Of a stretch of 64,000 nt of DNA, positions 36,801 through 51,780 are shown in pieces. The translations under genes and the position numbers were made by a program. Every line of letters starts with the position of its first letter. Position 1 is the first letter of the stretch. The notes under the pieces are model-generated. The model searched no databases, was not told the origin of the DNA, and worked only from the letters and a program-made list of their open reading frames with translations. This DNA comes from Angiostrongylus vasorum (taxonomy: Eukaryota > Nematoda > Chromadorea > Rhabditida > Metastrongylidae), in the NCBI GenBank assembly GCA_018806985.1, contig JADANN010000345.1:496001-560000 (forward strand), read 5' to 3'.

Positions 36801-39800
36801 TGTGAAGCCAATGGTTTTTATTCCGGAGGAGTAGATGGCCTAGACTGCCCAGAGCGATGGATCGAACTAATGATGCAAACACTGCAATGGCACTCCTAAC
36901 TATTCTGCTACAAGCGCCGCTAATATTTCGAATAACGAAGTTGTTGACGCATCGAAACAGAGATTTACTGGTTCTCTTTCTCAAATAACGATATCAAACA
37001 TCTTGGTATTAAAATATGAACGAAAAAAAGCAAAACAAGCTAGTGAAAAATTGTATAAAAGTTACGTAAACTTACTTCCCCACGACATAGTCGAAATTCC
37101 TGTTCGTGAGAATCACCATAAAGTTTGAACATATCGGTGAACAACGGAGCCATCGCCAATGAACATAAAAAAGGATACTAAAGACGACCAATCTCCATAA
37201 AAACGACATACCTATACTGTGTTCAATTCTCACAACAGTGAGGACATCAAAACAATAGGCATAAATGGAAAAGTAAACAATCGTTGCCCAAATGGCAGTT
37301 TTATTGATACCATAGCTACTAAAAAAGAAAAGCGTCAATGACCGAAATATTGCGAGTCTTGTAATATTTAAAAAAAGCATTGGTTGCTTATTATCAGTGC
37401 AAAAAACGAAGTGTTATTTTATTCTTTATTAATGAACAACTGGTGTTTCGGCGAATTTCGCATTCCTTAGAGCCAGGGAACGTCAAGTTGATCTGAGTTA
37501 AATTGTTGCAGTCAACTTGACATTTCCAGTCTCTGAGGAAGGTGAAATCCGTCGAAACGTTGGCTTGTTCGTGAATAGGAAATGAAATAACTTCTCATGT
37601 TTGCTCAACAAGAATATAAAGAATTATTTGATCAATACCGATGTTAAGAGAAAATTGGCCGTGGGAATTACTAATTCAACGCTCAGAACACTGATGCACT
37701 AATTCAACATCCAAGCAATAAACACAGCATGAACATACCTGTGGATCTCGAGTTGTACTCATAAACTCTTCGAGTGTATAACGCGCCATGCGAACCAACG
37801 AATAATGTGAAGCAACGATAATCAGCTTTTCCAGCAAAAACTGTGGTCTATACGCACGACTTTCTATCTAAAAGAAAACATCGGCATTTAGACAAGTGCC
37901 CCATCACTTATGATAGCAGAGTTCATCACCCACTCGAGTTTTCCAAACTGAGAGGTTCAAAAATAACATTCAGAAGCTCGAATAATGGGGAACCTATATC
38001 ATGAGTCACATCACAACTATTTCGGTACACCCCGTTTGTAAAATGACACAAGATCCCCTCTGATCCACATCAACTACCTATAGTACTCATTTGGGAAAGA
38101 TCTACCTCAATAATCTGTAAAAAAAAACATTGCTCGACCAGAAAACTAATAGATAGGTGGAAATTATTCTTAAGCCAGAAAGATCCTTCCTGACCACGAG
38201 CCATGCAAGCATTCGAGTAGTTAAAGTTTAAAAAGTGTAGATTTTTCTATCTCTCTTGCAGTAAACGCTCTAGGTCCACGTGCATCAAGAGCTTCGCTGA
38301 GATTTGTCAACGGAAGAGAAACGAACATCTGTGGACGCATCCAACGAGTACATTCTTGCGCCACCATCATTTCCCGCAGTGCCCGATTTAGATAAGGACA
38401 TCCCTCTTCTGGGAGATCTCCTTCTTTAAAAGGATGGTATTTAAGTTCAACTCGAAGAAGATAATCGTTGTACAGACTAACAAGTAACACTCCATCACGT
38501 ATTGTTGATAATCTATTCCGCATTTGAACAGCATCAGAGCACAACTAAATTAGGCTGTGGTCAAAAGAACAAAAGCCCAAAACGAGGAAATACAACAGCC
38601 ATATAAAGAACAACAAAGTAGAATGAAGTCCCAAGGAAAATTAAAGCAAAGTTCTGTATTAATTCCAAACAGTTGATGCATAAAGCCTAAACTGTGGGCA
38701 AAAAATATGACGGACGTCCACTGTTCGTCCTTTATAAACGCTGTATACTAAGGTACAACCTTCTAATTACTGCCCACTGTTTCTTTTCACGGCGGAGTAC
38801 TATGTGAAAAAATGACCGCTATGATGCTGAGATCTTGCAAAACTTAGACCAGACCAGGTCAGATTCGAAAAAAGCGATTACCGTTTCCGATTGCTCAACT
38901 GTCACCCACTTCACCGATGAGGCTCTTGCTCTGCCTTTCTCTAAGCCAGTTTTTCACCCTAACCCTTCACCCCTTTTTCTGAACGTCAGCTTAACTGAGT
39001 TCAATGCCGATCCCAGATCATCTCGGTTTACGGATGATTGCTGATGGCATCGTTAAGGTTCTTGACTAGTTCTTGTTTTCACAGAACTACGTGGATTAAA
39101 GCTATACATGTATACGAAATGTAAGACTCATTTCTGCAGATTAATACAACAAATTACCGTATTGAAAATATCCTTGCATATTAAGGTTTCTTGTGCCCAC
39201 GTCAATGCATTAGTCCATTGAATAGATTCAATCTTACTACTGTCCACCTTCATGTATTCGAATTGATGGTCATCTAAGCTGGCGAATAAATCGCGGTTCA
39301 TATGATCGTCTTAAAGAGGAACATCACTCATGCTATTTCACATTAAAATTTACGCAAATGGTAAGTATGATGAAATTGTTCCACCTTTGACAATAGAAAC
39401 AGATAGTGTAGAACGACGAGTAAGATCACGAGGCACAGTAACCTAAATGAAAGCTTAAGACATTACCTTAGCACATCAAAGTGTCACTCTGCGTAATCAA
39501 TACAGAACAAGAAACACATCGAATAGGAAATAATTTCAACATCGGCATACCTGTAACACCGAAATGTTCGAGTCGAACGATGTTCCAGGAGGAAATGAGA
39601 CTCTCGAAATGTCAAATAGCTCTCGAGGATTATATTTTGATCCAACTAAATATTGCATAAAATTCAAGAATTCCTTGCGAAGAGGAATAAAATCTATGGG
39701 AAATGGTTCGTGCACAATGTTAGATGATGATAGACAACGAGCAACAATTTCAGATTCAGCTTCATTATGGAAATTTTTAATTTGTTCTTTAACGTTTAGT

Positions 39801-42800
39801 GTAGTAAATAACCCAAAACCTACAAATGTGATAGCCAAGATCACCATAAATGTGATCTCCGGTTTTCCTCACTCTCCAGTATTCTCGCATCTTCGTCAAT
39901 TCGCTAAATGCACAGAGAAACTTTGAAAAGAACTAGTAACTCAGTTCGGAGAAACATCAGTACAGAACAGCCTTACCTAAAAAATTGACTCTTTTGTTGA
40001 TGCACCTCATCCTCCACTTCAACATTTCGAAGGCGTTGTGCCAATTCGAGTACACTCATCGCTTCTAATAATGCCTAAATATTCGGTCTTTTTTTTTCAA
40101 AGTGACATTCCGAATTTGAATGAACTTCTACCCCCAAAATACATTTTACAGCTGATAACACTCATCACGGTATATGAGGAAACTATTTATTCTTTCACGC
40201 ATTACAGCGAATGTAACTATAGTTAGAGGAATGAATATACAGGAAAGAAAACATGACTAGTTCAGAACCCGCCTTTCTCTTCCATACCCACTGCGTCGCT
40301 TTGTTGGCAGCAGCACTTTCAGCAAGCATAGGTCCTGATTCTGCGTGTATTGGATCAAGGACTGTCAACGGCTTCATGTAATCCGTTGCTCGCATAATAG
40401 CGAGATTATCAAGCAATACGTTAAGCTGTTGCAGAGACTCACTGAAGCGATAACATTTCAGAGTTCGAAGTCGAGAAGTATGAGAGATCTTTGACAGCCA
40501 TTTTATAAACTTGACTGATAGTAAATGTGAAATAAGCCTTTGAAAAAGTTAGTGCGGAACAGTAAATGGATAAGTTCGTGTTTTCTTCTTCACATGCAAA
40601 TATATGCCACATGTGTTTCATGGTTTGTCATTCATGACAAACTATGGGTTTTTGGAAAAACAGCTGATTAGTGTTCAATGCTTTGTATGCTCGTGTATGG
40701 TCAGAATAAATACAAAGAGCACAACTGTTTTCTAGGGCATCAGGACTTGACCTCAACAAAGTCTCTGCAGTGTGATACAATCAGTGAGCTCGGTTTTTCA
40801 TTCTCCGCAGATGAATTCGGTAAAGGATAACCTATGCAAATGAAGGGTAATGTTTGGGCGCGATTATGGTAAAATATATTAGAGAAATTCAAACTTACTG
40901 CAAAAAATTTTGCTACATTGTGCCACGGCCCTGCTTCTGGCACTACACGCTCCTCGACAACTACTGGCCTTACTTCTACGCTCTGTAAACGATGAAAGTC
41001 GTGGAGGATTCGAATTATTCGAACATCCTAAGAACTAAAACATTTGGAAAAGATGTGCACGGTGTGATCGTGAATTTATGATGTATTCGTGGCGAAAATA
41101 GTAAGAACTTTAAAAATTTGGATATCATCAGAAGCCATAAATCATTTGGAAAAACACAAAACTTGTATTCTATTACCAGTGGAATCTTAATTTATTAGGG
41201 TCAAAGAATCTTTTTTTAATTTTTACATCACCCGTCTCCACATCTACTGTGCGGGTCCCAGCACTTCTCACATTCGATTCGTTTTCTCGAATTCACTATG
41301 CAGGAAGATCTTCCACTTTTACGTGTAGCTTGCGCTACTGCTTGAGGATTTTCATTTCATTTTGAATGCTGTAAAATGTTGGTCGAATCGATTTTCCATA
41401 GAGTCCTGAGATAGCTGGGCTGAACGATTCCCCATTTGGATTGCAGGTTGCCAATTTTTCACGGACAAGTCCGGCACCAATTTCATGACCTCGGAGATAT
41501 GAGGAAATTGGTTAATTCGGAGCGGATATTGGTTTCTTCAATTTCACTAACATTTGGATTTAAAACTAAAATAATGTTTTGGAAATCCTACAAATACCAC
41601 CAGAACGATACTCCGAGATCTCTTTTACAGTTATATCAGGTTCTCAATTCTTCAGCTACCGAGAAATTACCCGCTTGCCGTGCCGTTAACATCTCATAAA
41701 TAAAATCTTAAATGCATTTAAACTGATATATAGTTAGAACTAATACTGTAGCTATTCTGCACCTCTTCATCATCAGTTTCGTTTATCACGGAATTTGGAT
41801 TATCGTAAACAGCGTCAGATCCTATGAGTTTCTTCCAATCCACTTGTCTGGCCAATTTTCCAACGTTGTCGGAAAAGGAAGGCGGTCTAAAACACATAAA
41901 TACCAGCCTAATATTTCAGATTATTTGATGAAAACACTGCTCAACTGATAGCACAACCAATTCCAACTTGATCTTCGCAGACAAAAATGATCCAACCATC
42001 GACCTCGAAGGGTTGGACGTAAGCACTTCATCGCACTTGCGTAGTGTTCTTGAATGCCAACTTGCGATAAGCAGTGCATATTCGTCTATTCTCCTAAGAT
42101 CACTAATGCCATAGACAATTGCCATTCTGGCACAAATATCATACCCATGGAGGGGCAAGTGGCTACGACTTGTGTTGTGCAAAGGACGCAACACACCTGT
42201 GAAGACTACACGGAAAAAACCTTTCATAACCAGCAAAGCACCTGTGCAATTAAAATTAAGTCGGAGACCGCATGATTCCTATCGATGGATGATGATGAGC
42301 TACTCAAACATTTTATTCTTCCATTTTCTATTTTACACGACCCGTATTCACATGTACTGTTCAGATCCCAGCCCTTTCTTGCATTCGCTTCATTTCCTCG
42401 CATCCATCATTAATGGAGGTCTTCGAACATTCCGCTCGTTGGTTCAGCTGCTGTGTGAGGATTGTCGCCTTCGTTATGAATGTCGCTGAATGCTAGTCGA
42501 GACGACTCGCCGTGGAATCCTGAGATAGCTATGCTAGAGCGTTCCCAGTTAGATTACAGAGAGTGAACTTTTTCCAGCTAAGTTTACTACCAATTTCCAA
42601 ATCACGGAGGGATCAAAGGCTTGGTGAACCTACACATTCGAATCACCATCGTGCTCGCGATGAGCGGAATTGCTGCCACCGAAAGTATTCTACGAGTCAA
42701 ATATGAAAGTAATCACCTCTACGATGATCAACTGTCACCTGTAGTCCCGTTGATCGTCGAGTTAATCGAGTTCGCGCCGATAAATCTTCCATTTCTCTAT

Positions 42801-45800
42801 GTCGCGTGCAAGAATAGCCCAGTGGATTCTGTTCGCTCTAGAGACTCGTTAAACATCGTCCCCACTTTATAGGGGTTTTCTTGAAAAGCTCTGATTATCG
42901 GGTCGATGGTCGTTCCTGCAGTACGTTTGACACCCGAGAAATCCAATCACTAACAGCTCTAGTCCATCGGTTGACCTGCATACGCATTACCTGTCCGTGC
43001 CATTTGATTTTTGATCGCTGACGTAGAGCGAAACTTGCGATCCGTCCCCTCACTTGTGTGATACGGGATACTACCAAAATAGTCTTTTCGACTACGTATC
43101 CTATAACGCCGAGCGACCTTTCATCCTGACTACCTAGTGACCAGGTTTTTGACGTGGGGACGTAAAGTTAAAGCCCGAAAAATCGTGAGGTTGAAAAGGT
43201 GGGTATACAGACGGGTATTCTTTGTTCTCTTTACTAAAATCTTCGATGCTCTTGAAATCTCCCCAAGCAGCTCGCTTTCGTACTGCTCAACTCTCGAAGC
43301 TAGATCGTTCATCATGTTGATTTCACGACCTAGACAGAAGAGCTGGAGCATTCGGAAATATTCGTAAAACGTTGAGCGTGAACGCAGCATCCGTAATCAA
43401 TCCGTCCTTCATGACCATGGTTTTTCGCGAGACCTAGTCGAAGACCAATCTTCCTATAGGGCGTTTTCAAAGTCCGCAAGCATTCGTTCTGCCTGGCTAA
43501 TGTTTAGAGTTACAAGAACGATGTGATCAACAAAGCGAAAATGGTGTAATTGCCGACCATCGATTTTCACTCCCATATTATCCCATTCCAGTGTTCGCAT
43601 GACGTTCTGGAGGGTGGCGGTGGATAAGTTTTGGCGAGATGGTATCGCCTTGCCCTAAATCCCTCTTCTGACGTCAGATGTTAATATCGTTGTAGAATGG
43701 TGATATCTTGGTTGTGGAACTTTTCATATGCAGCTTTCACGAAAGAATCATCCATGTACTGAGTAGGGACTCCTTGACTATCAAGGGCTTCCACGACTGC
43801 TTCTATCTCAATTGAGTCAAAGGCCTTCTTTACATCGATGAAAGTGAGACAGAGTGGTCATTTGTACTCTCGCGATACTTTCAATGAGTCTTGTTATCTT
43901 GTGGGATGTGGTCCACCGTACTGAAAGTGCTTTTCGAAACCCCGCTTGCTCACATGCCTGCCCTTTCGTCCAGTGTTTTGTCAATCCTGTTTAAGGTCAC
44001 TGAGTGAAAATCTTGTAGACGATAGAAAAAAAGAAGATCAGGAAAATTCCCGGTATTGTGGAGGTCATCTTTGAAAAAGAGAACGGTTTTACTGGTCTTC
44101 CACTGAGTAGGAACCTTGCATTTAAATAGGTGACGTGTGAAGAGCCGAGCCACTGTGTTTATGAGGACTGGCGGAAGGTTCTCCAGGTGTTCTGATCTTA
44201 TCCTGTCTGGACCTGGAGTCAGCTACGATTTTTTTCACCGACAAAAGTGGCACTGTCGGATTTTCAGAAGGGAGAACTTATAGTACGACATATCCATCCT
44301 CCCTTATTTCATATGACAGGAAGGTGGACGTAGCTATCGAAGAGATTTGAGTGGTATTCGTGAATGTTTTTCTCCATTTTACCTTTCTGAACGCTGTCAC
44401 TGTTCCGTCTGGGCGTCGAAGTGCAATCATATTGGTCTTTGTAATTGGCGAAGCTTCGGTGGGCTTTGCGAATGCTTTTTTTTCCCCCAGCTCTGCAGCT
44501 TCAACCGTAACTGCTGCTCTTCTCTCTTTAAGATCTTCCTTTATCGCTGTCTGCGACAGTTTTGCAAAGTTCGGACGTTAGTTCGCGTTTACCCTGTAGC
44601 TCCGTGCGATTCACGACTGACGTATCAGCTCCAGAGTTTTTGGAGAGAGGTGTTTGTTGGCAACTTTCGAACTCTCAGCTTCCATAGCGCTAAACGTGAA
44701 AGATGTTGAATGTGCTGATCGTATTCCTCGTTGGTGTTATCAACAACGGCACCTTCCCCAGCAGTCGACTAATGAACTCGAATAAATTCCAGCTCATGGT
44801 GGTTCTTGGGGATTTCGTTTTCTTGAACTTTAATGGCTTTTTTCTCCTTTCCATGCGAGAAATAGAAATCTGTGCACGAAGGAGGAGATGGTCTCGATCC
44901 CGTGTGGAATCTTGGGGGCAACAATCGACATCGGTTAGGCACAACCTTTTCGATCTACCATGATGATCTATAACGTACTATGATATTCTAGAATCGTGAG
45001 TTACCATGTATGGTAAATTGGTCGTCATGATAAACTTATACAGCCGCTCACTCTGCTTGTTCCATTCTAATCCGTGGGTCCCAAATGTGGCGTTCTTCAG
45101 ACGTTCTTCTGGGTCCAATCTTAGCGTTGAAAATCTCCAATGACCTTAAAGAATATATGACGATCCTCGTGGAACTTCTCTAAGTCTATATAGATTGCTT
45201 CGATTTCGTCTTCGTCATGGTTTGATGTCGGTGCATAGACGAAGAAGATTGTCAAAACGAGTATTGATCCACACCTCTTCAATCGTAGACGTCCGATTCG
45301 TGTTACTAGTTGTTCGAATGAATATATTATGTTTACGGCCAAGCTCCTGCTAACAAAAAACGCCGACTACTCCACTGTCGCATGTTCAGAAGAAAAGTTC
45401 CTCTCCGGTGCCATAGACAGCGTTGAATAGGTGGCGTATTCTCGTCTCATCCAGTCCAATGACATTGTACCTCATCCTTCTTGCCGTCTTTTAGCGAGGA
45501 CTCAGATGGAAGTGTGTGAGCATTGTAGGTACAGATCGTCAACTTATTCCTTTGCGATTTAGGCAGCCTAGAATGGCCCTGAGATTTTAGCAGCCTCTCC
45601 GTACTCGTTCTACACACGTTTCTAAAATGAGGGCTCTTTCGGGGTCAGCGGAATGAGGCCCGTTTATTTCACTGTGTTTAGTTTCTTGATACCCACATGT
45701 AGCTTGCTAGGCTCTGAAAATGGGGGGCTAGGGATACTCATGCGTAGCTTGCCAGTCTCTCCCAGAGTGGACATGGAGCTTACTTGTTGAAGGCGACTCC

Positions 45801-46738
45801 CTAACCACCTCCCATGTACTTCCCTGTCACTTGATTGCAGGCTTTTGGCCGAAATGACTCCTAGAATACAATCCGCATGAACTAGAACGCACCCACACAC
45901 GCGTGCATGAATACGCCTCGTAAATACAGAAAGTATGTGCCAAATCGGCGCAGCAGAAACAGGGAGTCCATGGCATGGATCCGCCTGCATCTCAGGGAAG
46001 CAAATGTCGCCTTCGGTCCGCTATTAAAACCCCTATCCGCCAGCTGAGGACGCGCCACGTTGCCTCGCGACTAACCGGCTCAAGATCTCTCCATGTGGGG
46101 CGTTCGTAGCTCTACGAGGTTAAACAGGCCAAATTGCTTGACGTATTATTAGGGGAATTGACGAAAACGGAATGTCGTGTCACTAGTTTTATATAAAAAA
46201 CTTCTATAAGACTACCTATCTTTCCATAAACTTCGTCCACCCTGCCGACTTTTTAAACCCGCGTCATTGATTCTGTGCAACTACAAATATGTAAAAACCA
46301 GCCTCAAATATGAGTCGTGTTCTACGTATTTTCCCCACGCCAGCCATCGCCACAAATCTGCTTGAAGTCTGTGCAATTAGACTACTTGCAGACTGTCAAA
46401 ACTGATTCAGCTCACTTTGCGCGTAAGCACGAAGCGACTTGTCAGTGTAAACTTCTGAGCAATGCAAAGGATATCAAAAACCATCATCAGTTGTGAGGAA
46501 GACCTCATTGGATAAAGTCTGCACTTATCTTTTCTAATTTGCTTGAAAAAAAAAGCACTTCGCGCATGATCCACCGGGATCTGTGAAAACGACAAATCTC
46601 ACACCTGATGTACTTCTCCACTCCATCGTATCCGATCTCTTGAATTCTCCATTCATTCAGTCCCTCTAGCGATATATCCGCACCTTTCCGAACGACTCCA
46701 GGACCGCCAGAAAAAGACCCCGAACCAGAAGGATACAT
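33820..46738 (-). CDS. mdt-17: Mediator complex subunit 17 (MED17)
   Basis: Head-module subunit of Mediator, which links transcription factors to RNA polymerase II in the nucleus. Exons 5' to 3': 46605-46738, 41763-41886, 40899-40982, 40258-40441, 39977-40074, 39551-39903, 39385-39442, 39158-39309, 38260-38544, 37739-37867, 37076-37177, 34713-34827, 34346-34488, 34104-34149, 33820-33936. Phases close throughout if one surplus base is removed from exons 3, 6 and 11, giving about 706 aa. Recognisable blocks: [18 protein letters not shown] near the N-terminus; [18 protein letters not shown] (45-62); the family signature [18 protein letters not shown] followed by GDLGYH (206-233); a C-terminal [20 protein letters not shown] block matching the end of animal MED17. 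Exon 9 ends at a GC donor (GCAAGA). Intron 1 is 4.7 kb and carries a LINE, intron 11 another. Exon 14's donor (GTAAGA at 34103) is the least certain boundary. Repeat D begins right after the stop. Confidence 0.92.
35165..36630 (+). mobile_element. RTE-type LINE remnant in MED17 intron 11
   Basis: Frame-broken LINE on the strand opposite to MED17: linker region ([20 protein letters not shown] near 35290), an RT motif-B-like [16 protein letters not shown] near 35,890, the conserved [11 protein letters not shown] segment near 36,170 and a 3' end CACTCTAGTCACTCGATG near 36,600. Many stops and deletions; inactive. Confidence 0.75.
36690..36955 (-). repeat. SINE-A, decayed, in MED17 intron 11
   Basis: Tail and head still aligned to the family (minus-strand B-box-like TAGTTCGATCC at 36,860-36,870); the core is mostly lost. 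Confidence 0.55.
37395..37680. repeat. Foldback F (copy 4) in MED17 intron 10
   Basis: Both arms present: CTGGTGTTTCGGCGAATTTC at 37,441 and AGGTGAAATCCGTCGAAACG at 37,542. The plus-strand arm keeps CUGAGGA and GAAAC. Confidence 0.68.
38745..39075 (-). repeat. SINE-C variant in MED17 intron 8
   Basis: Begins with ATGATGCTGAGATCTTGCAAAACTT-type sequence (split here for length) at 38,831 and ends with the GGATGATTGCTGATGGCATCG block also found at 62,670. Confidence 0.55.
41220..41520 (-). repeat. SINE-B in MED17 intron 2 region
   Basis: Lies between MED17 exons 2 and 3. Tail, B-specific middle and core present on the minus strand. Confidence 0.75.
41916..42290 (-). mobile_element. Possible LINE endonuclease 5' fragment
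   Basis: A minus-strand frame reads [18 protein letters not shown], then [17 protein letters not shown] and [12 protein letters not shown], which resembles the spacing of a LINE endonuclease start (WN.RTL ... V..L.E). It differs from the family of the neighbouring LINE. Weak. Confidence 0.3.
42325..42680 (-). repeat. SINE-B in MED17 intron 1
   Basis: Complete, with B-box-like ATTCGAATC near 42,637; directly beside the 3' end of the large LINE. Confidence 0.78.
42740..46150 (-). mobile_element. Near full-length RTE-type LINE in MED17 intron 1
   Basis: Reading from 46,150 down: a leader with an intact 108-codon frame (45664-45990), an endonuclease start (LTICTYNA near 45,500), endonuclease segments ([12 protein letters not shown] and [19 protein letters not shown], 45,180-45,300), a linker, RT segments and the tail [13 protein letters not shown] near 42,950. 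The RT active-site region reads RFVDH where YADD/FADD is expected (near 43,540), and stops are common, so it is inactive. It accounts for most of the 4.7-kb intron and is in the same orientation as MED17. Confidence 0.8.
45664..45990 (-). CDS. Intact 108-codon frame in the LINE leader
   Basis: Starts [18 protein letters not shown] and includes [20 protein letters not shown]. It sits upstream of the LINE endonuclease in a GC-rich block (about 45,600-46,150). It may be an ORF1-like leader product, or simply conserved 5' sequence without a protein. No known domain recognised. Confidence 0.35.
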   Translation of the reverse strand: MQADPCHGLPVSAAPIWHILSVFTRRIHARVCGCVLVHADCILGVISAKSLQSSDREVHGRWLGSRLQQVSSMSTLGETGKLRMSIPSPPFSEPSKLHVGIKKLNTVK

Positions 46739-47803
46739 CTACAACTCAGTTCTTTCCCTTGATCACGAAAACAAGGACAATATTACCTAAATCTCCTATT
46801 ACTACTAAGGAAACTAGTAAATACAAATCGCGTCCTAACACACTATCCTATCTACCTATCTGAAAAGAGTAAATCCTAACATGGCAACTCCATATTATTC
46901 TTACTTATTGCAATCAGATTTGATAGCAATACGAAATCATAGCATCCTTACATTATGACTTTGATGATAACGAATATCATGAACAAACAACCCTACACGG
47001 ACCATAATGATTACGATCAAAGACCACAAATCACCTCACAATAATTAACCTTTCGTAAACAAAGTACTCAGTAAACGCTTCAATTTGTACGTATAATAAC
47101 GGCGTTATTTCCCGTTTAGACGAGCATTTATTACACAATGAATCCCAATCTTCATAACGAGGAGAATGAACATTGTCAAAGAATGGCAAAATAAACAGCC
47201 TGAACATAACGAGTAAGGCGTACATACACGCACAAATAACAACGGGGGGCAGCGAACCCACACCATGACAAATCTGCCTAGAACGATTAGATCAGCGGGG
47301 AAATAAACACGCATGTAGCATTCGTTTTAGCTAGCGGTAACAGAAGTACAGACACAGAACTAACGTAGGTCGTAAATAACGTTCTTGTCTATTTTATGAA
47401 GCGTTACAGTCAAGAGCAAGAGCTCTTCACATGTTCATACAGAGTACAGAATTAACCCTATTAATAAAAAAGGTGCTCGAAAAATACGTGGTGATTTAGA
47501 AACTACGACGATCAAGCACACTGTATCTGCCGATCGACATATTATGGAGTAGTGTTGTATAACGTATAACATCTAACCTAGCACGTTAACATAGAAGCCG
47601 ATGGAAATCAACAAAGACCGACGGTTTCCAATACCAAATAAATGCTGGAGTTAATGCATAGTGTAAACGTTCTCCTCGCGTAGTTCACACACATCTCCAT
47701 GAAAATCCACCTAGAAATCCACTATGAGCAGGACAAAGAGGATAATGGCTAAAACTTGAGGACAATTTCTGTTAACAAAGTTCGATAAACAACAGAACCC
47801 TTA
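46739..47803. other. Spacer between PRMT1 and MED17
   Basis: About 1.07 kb without a repeat family or coding frame I recognise. It must contain the PRMT1 3'UTR and either the MED17 promoter or an operon spacer. An acceptor-like TTGTAG directly precedes the MED17 ATG. Confidence 0.55.
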
Positions 47804-50288
<2,485 letters not shown>

Positions 50289-50803
50289 TCAAAATTTCAA
50301 AGTGACTTTGCCTCATTTAAAATACCTATTATACCTGTTTAAAAATGATTTTTTGTGAAAAAGGAAAATTCCCAGAGGAGACCAAACTTCGAACACGAGT
50401 CGACAGCAAGAACTATGGGACTTGAAGATATCGAGAAGAAAATACGGAAATCCCCCCATCTTTAAAGAGCTACCGATCGACAATACGACAGCGACAGAGT
50501 TGATACATGTAAACAATTGCTTTAAGCAAAGAAACTATCCCTCAAAACATGAACGACAAAGAAATCCGGAACATGGAATATTGGCGAACTCTGCGCGGGA
50601 CCCGCCCAACTTCATGGGCCGTCTTCATCCAACTTATTCTGCAATTGCACACAAGTAGCCTTTCTATATGGCATATGAACTCAAATTATGTACGCGAGAG
50701 AGAGTTGATTTGACAGAAGAAACGAAGGTGGTTACCACTGTGGTTCTGTGATGGTACGGCTTTCGATTAACATCGGCACTAGTTAACCCACAATATCCCA
50801 CAG

Positions 50804-51080
50804 GTCGCGTGTAGCGCAGTGGTTAGAGGCGCCCCTGCAATACACGCGGGATTGAACCCGTGCCCTGGGCTCACCAAGCCCTCCATTCCTCAGTGATGGG
50901 CAAATTGGTACCAGACCTGTATAGGAGGATTGCAGTGCTAGCTCGATACATAGGTAAGCCACCACGAGTCACTGTATAGGCCGGATACACATTCAATCAC
51001 CTCCAAGAATCTTTAATGAAGTCGAATGCATGGCGCATCCCTCAGGGATTGATCAAAGCCGAGAGTTTTTTCCTTTCCAT
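50804..51080 (+). repeat. SINE-A, youngest-looking tRNA-like head
   Basis: A box GTAGCGCAGTGG at 50,811-50,822 and B box GGGATTGAACCC at 50,848-50,859 give the spacing of a pol III tRNA promoter. Core and tail follow in order. Confidence 0.9.
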
Positions 51081-51094
51081 TCAGTTTTCATTCA

Positions 51095-51402
51095 CTGCAT
51101 ACTCTTTTTTTTCATGGTAGGCTATAATGTGAAACATAACCACAATGATGCTGAGATATTTGCAAAACTTCGGACTGCAAGTGTCTGCGGTGGGGATCGA
51201 ACACGTTATTATCCCTTTTCCCGGGTGTTAACGTGTTCACCACCACACCATGCAGGGCCTTGGTTTCTGCCTTTCTTTCAGTGTGTTGCTGATAGCACTT
51301 ATAAAATAAAAGACGGCTGAAATAAAAGTGAAACGAAGACCCCGCCCGCATGGTGTGGTGGTGAATACATTAGCTCTGGAAAACGTAATAGCCTCCAGCA
51401 CC
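51095..51402. repeat. SINE-C with an inverted head fragment
   Basis: A complete minus-strand copy (51,095-51,315) is followed by the head alone in plus orientation at 51,347-51,372 (GCATGGTGTGGTGGTGAA). Confidence 0.72.
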
Positions 51403-51512
51403 ATTGTGTTTCTTCCTTTATTCATCTTATTACCTTGAGAATTCTGTTCTTTGAGTTGTCACGAGGTTGTTACCGTCTCGACAGATTGGCCTTCTTCGGA
51501 ACCTAAGATTAA

Positions 51513-51780
51513 AAAAGGGTAGCGCTTTCAGCATTGTTCAATTCCTGGAGGATGTGCCATACATTCGATTTCATTAAGCATCTTTGGAGGTGACTGAATG
51601 GATATCTGGCCTTCACAATGACTCGCGGTGGTCCCCGATATATCGAAACAGTACTGCTATCCTTCCAGACAAGTCTGGTAGTAATTTACCTACCCCGGAG
51701 AAGATGGAGGGTTTGGTGGGTGCCGATCGATCCCATGCGTACTACAGGGCGCCTTCGACTACTGCGCAAGACGCGCCTCA
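51513..51780 (-). repeat. SINE-A
   Basis: Complete minus-strand copy; low-end tail and high-end head with GGCGCCTTCGACTACTGCGC. Confidence 0.8.

Noticed and set aside
37178..37380. Membrane-like frame upstream of MED17 exon 11
   Set aside because: It runs through the acceptor at 37,178; only the part after the acceptor matches MED17 ([18 protein letters not shown]). The hydrophobic part is intron.
50811..50859. tRNA gene
   Set aside because: A and B boxes are present but no cloverleaf can be drawn; it is the tRNA-derived head of a SINE-A. The same applies to the heads of SINE-B and SINE-C.
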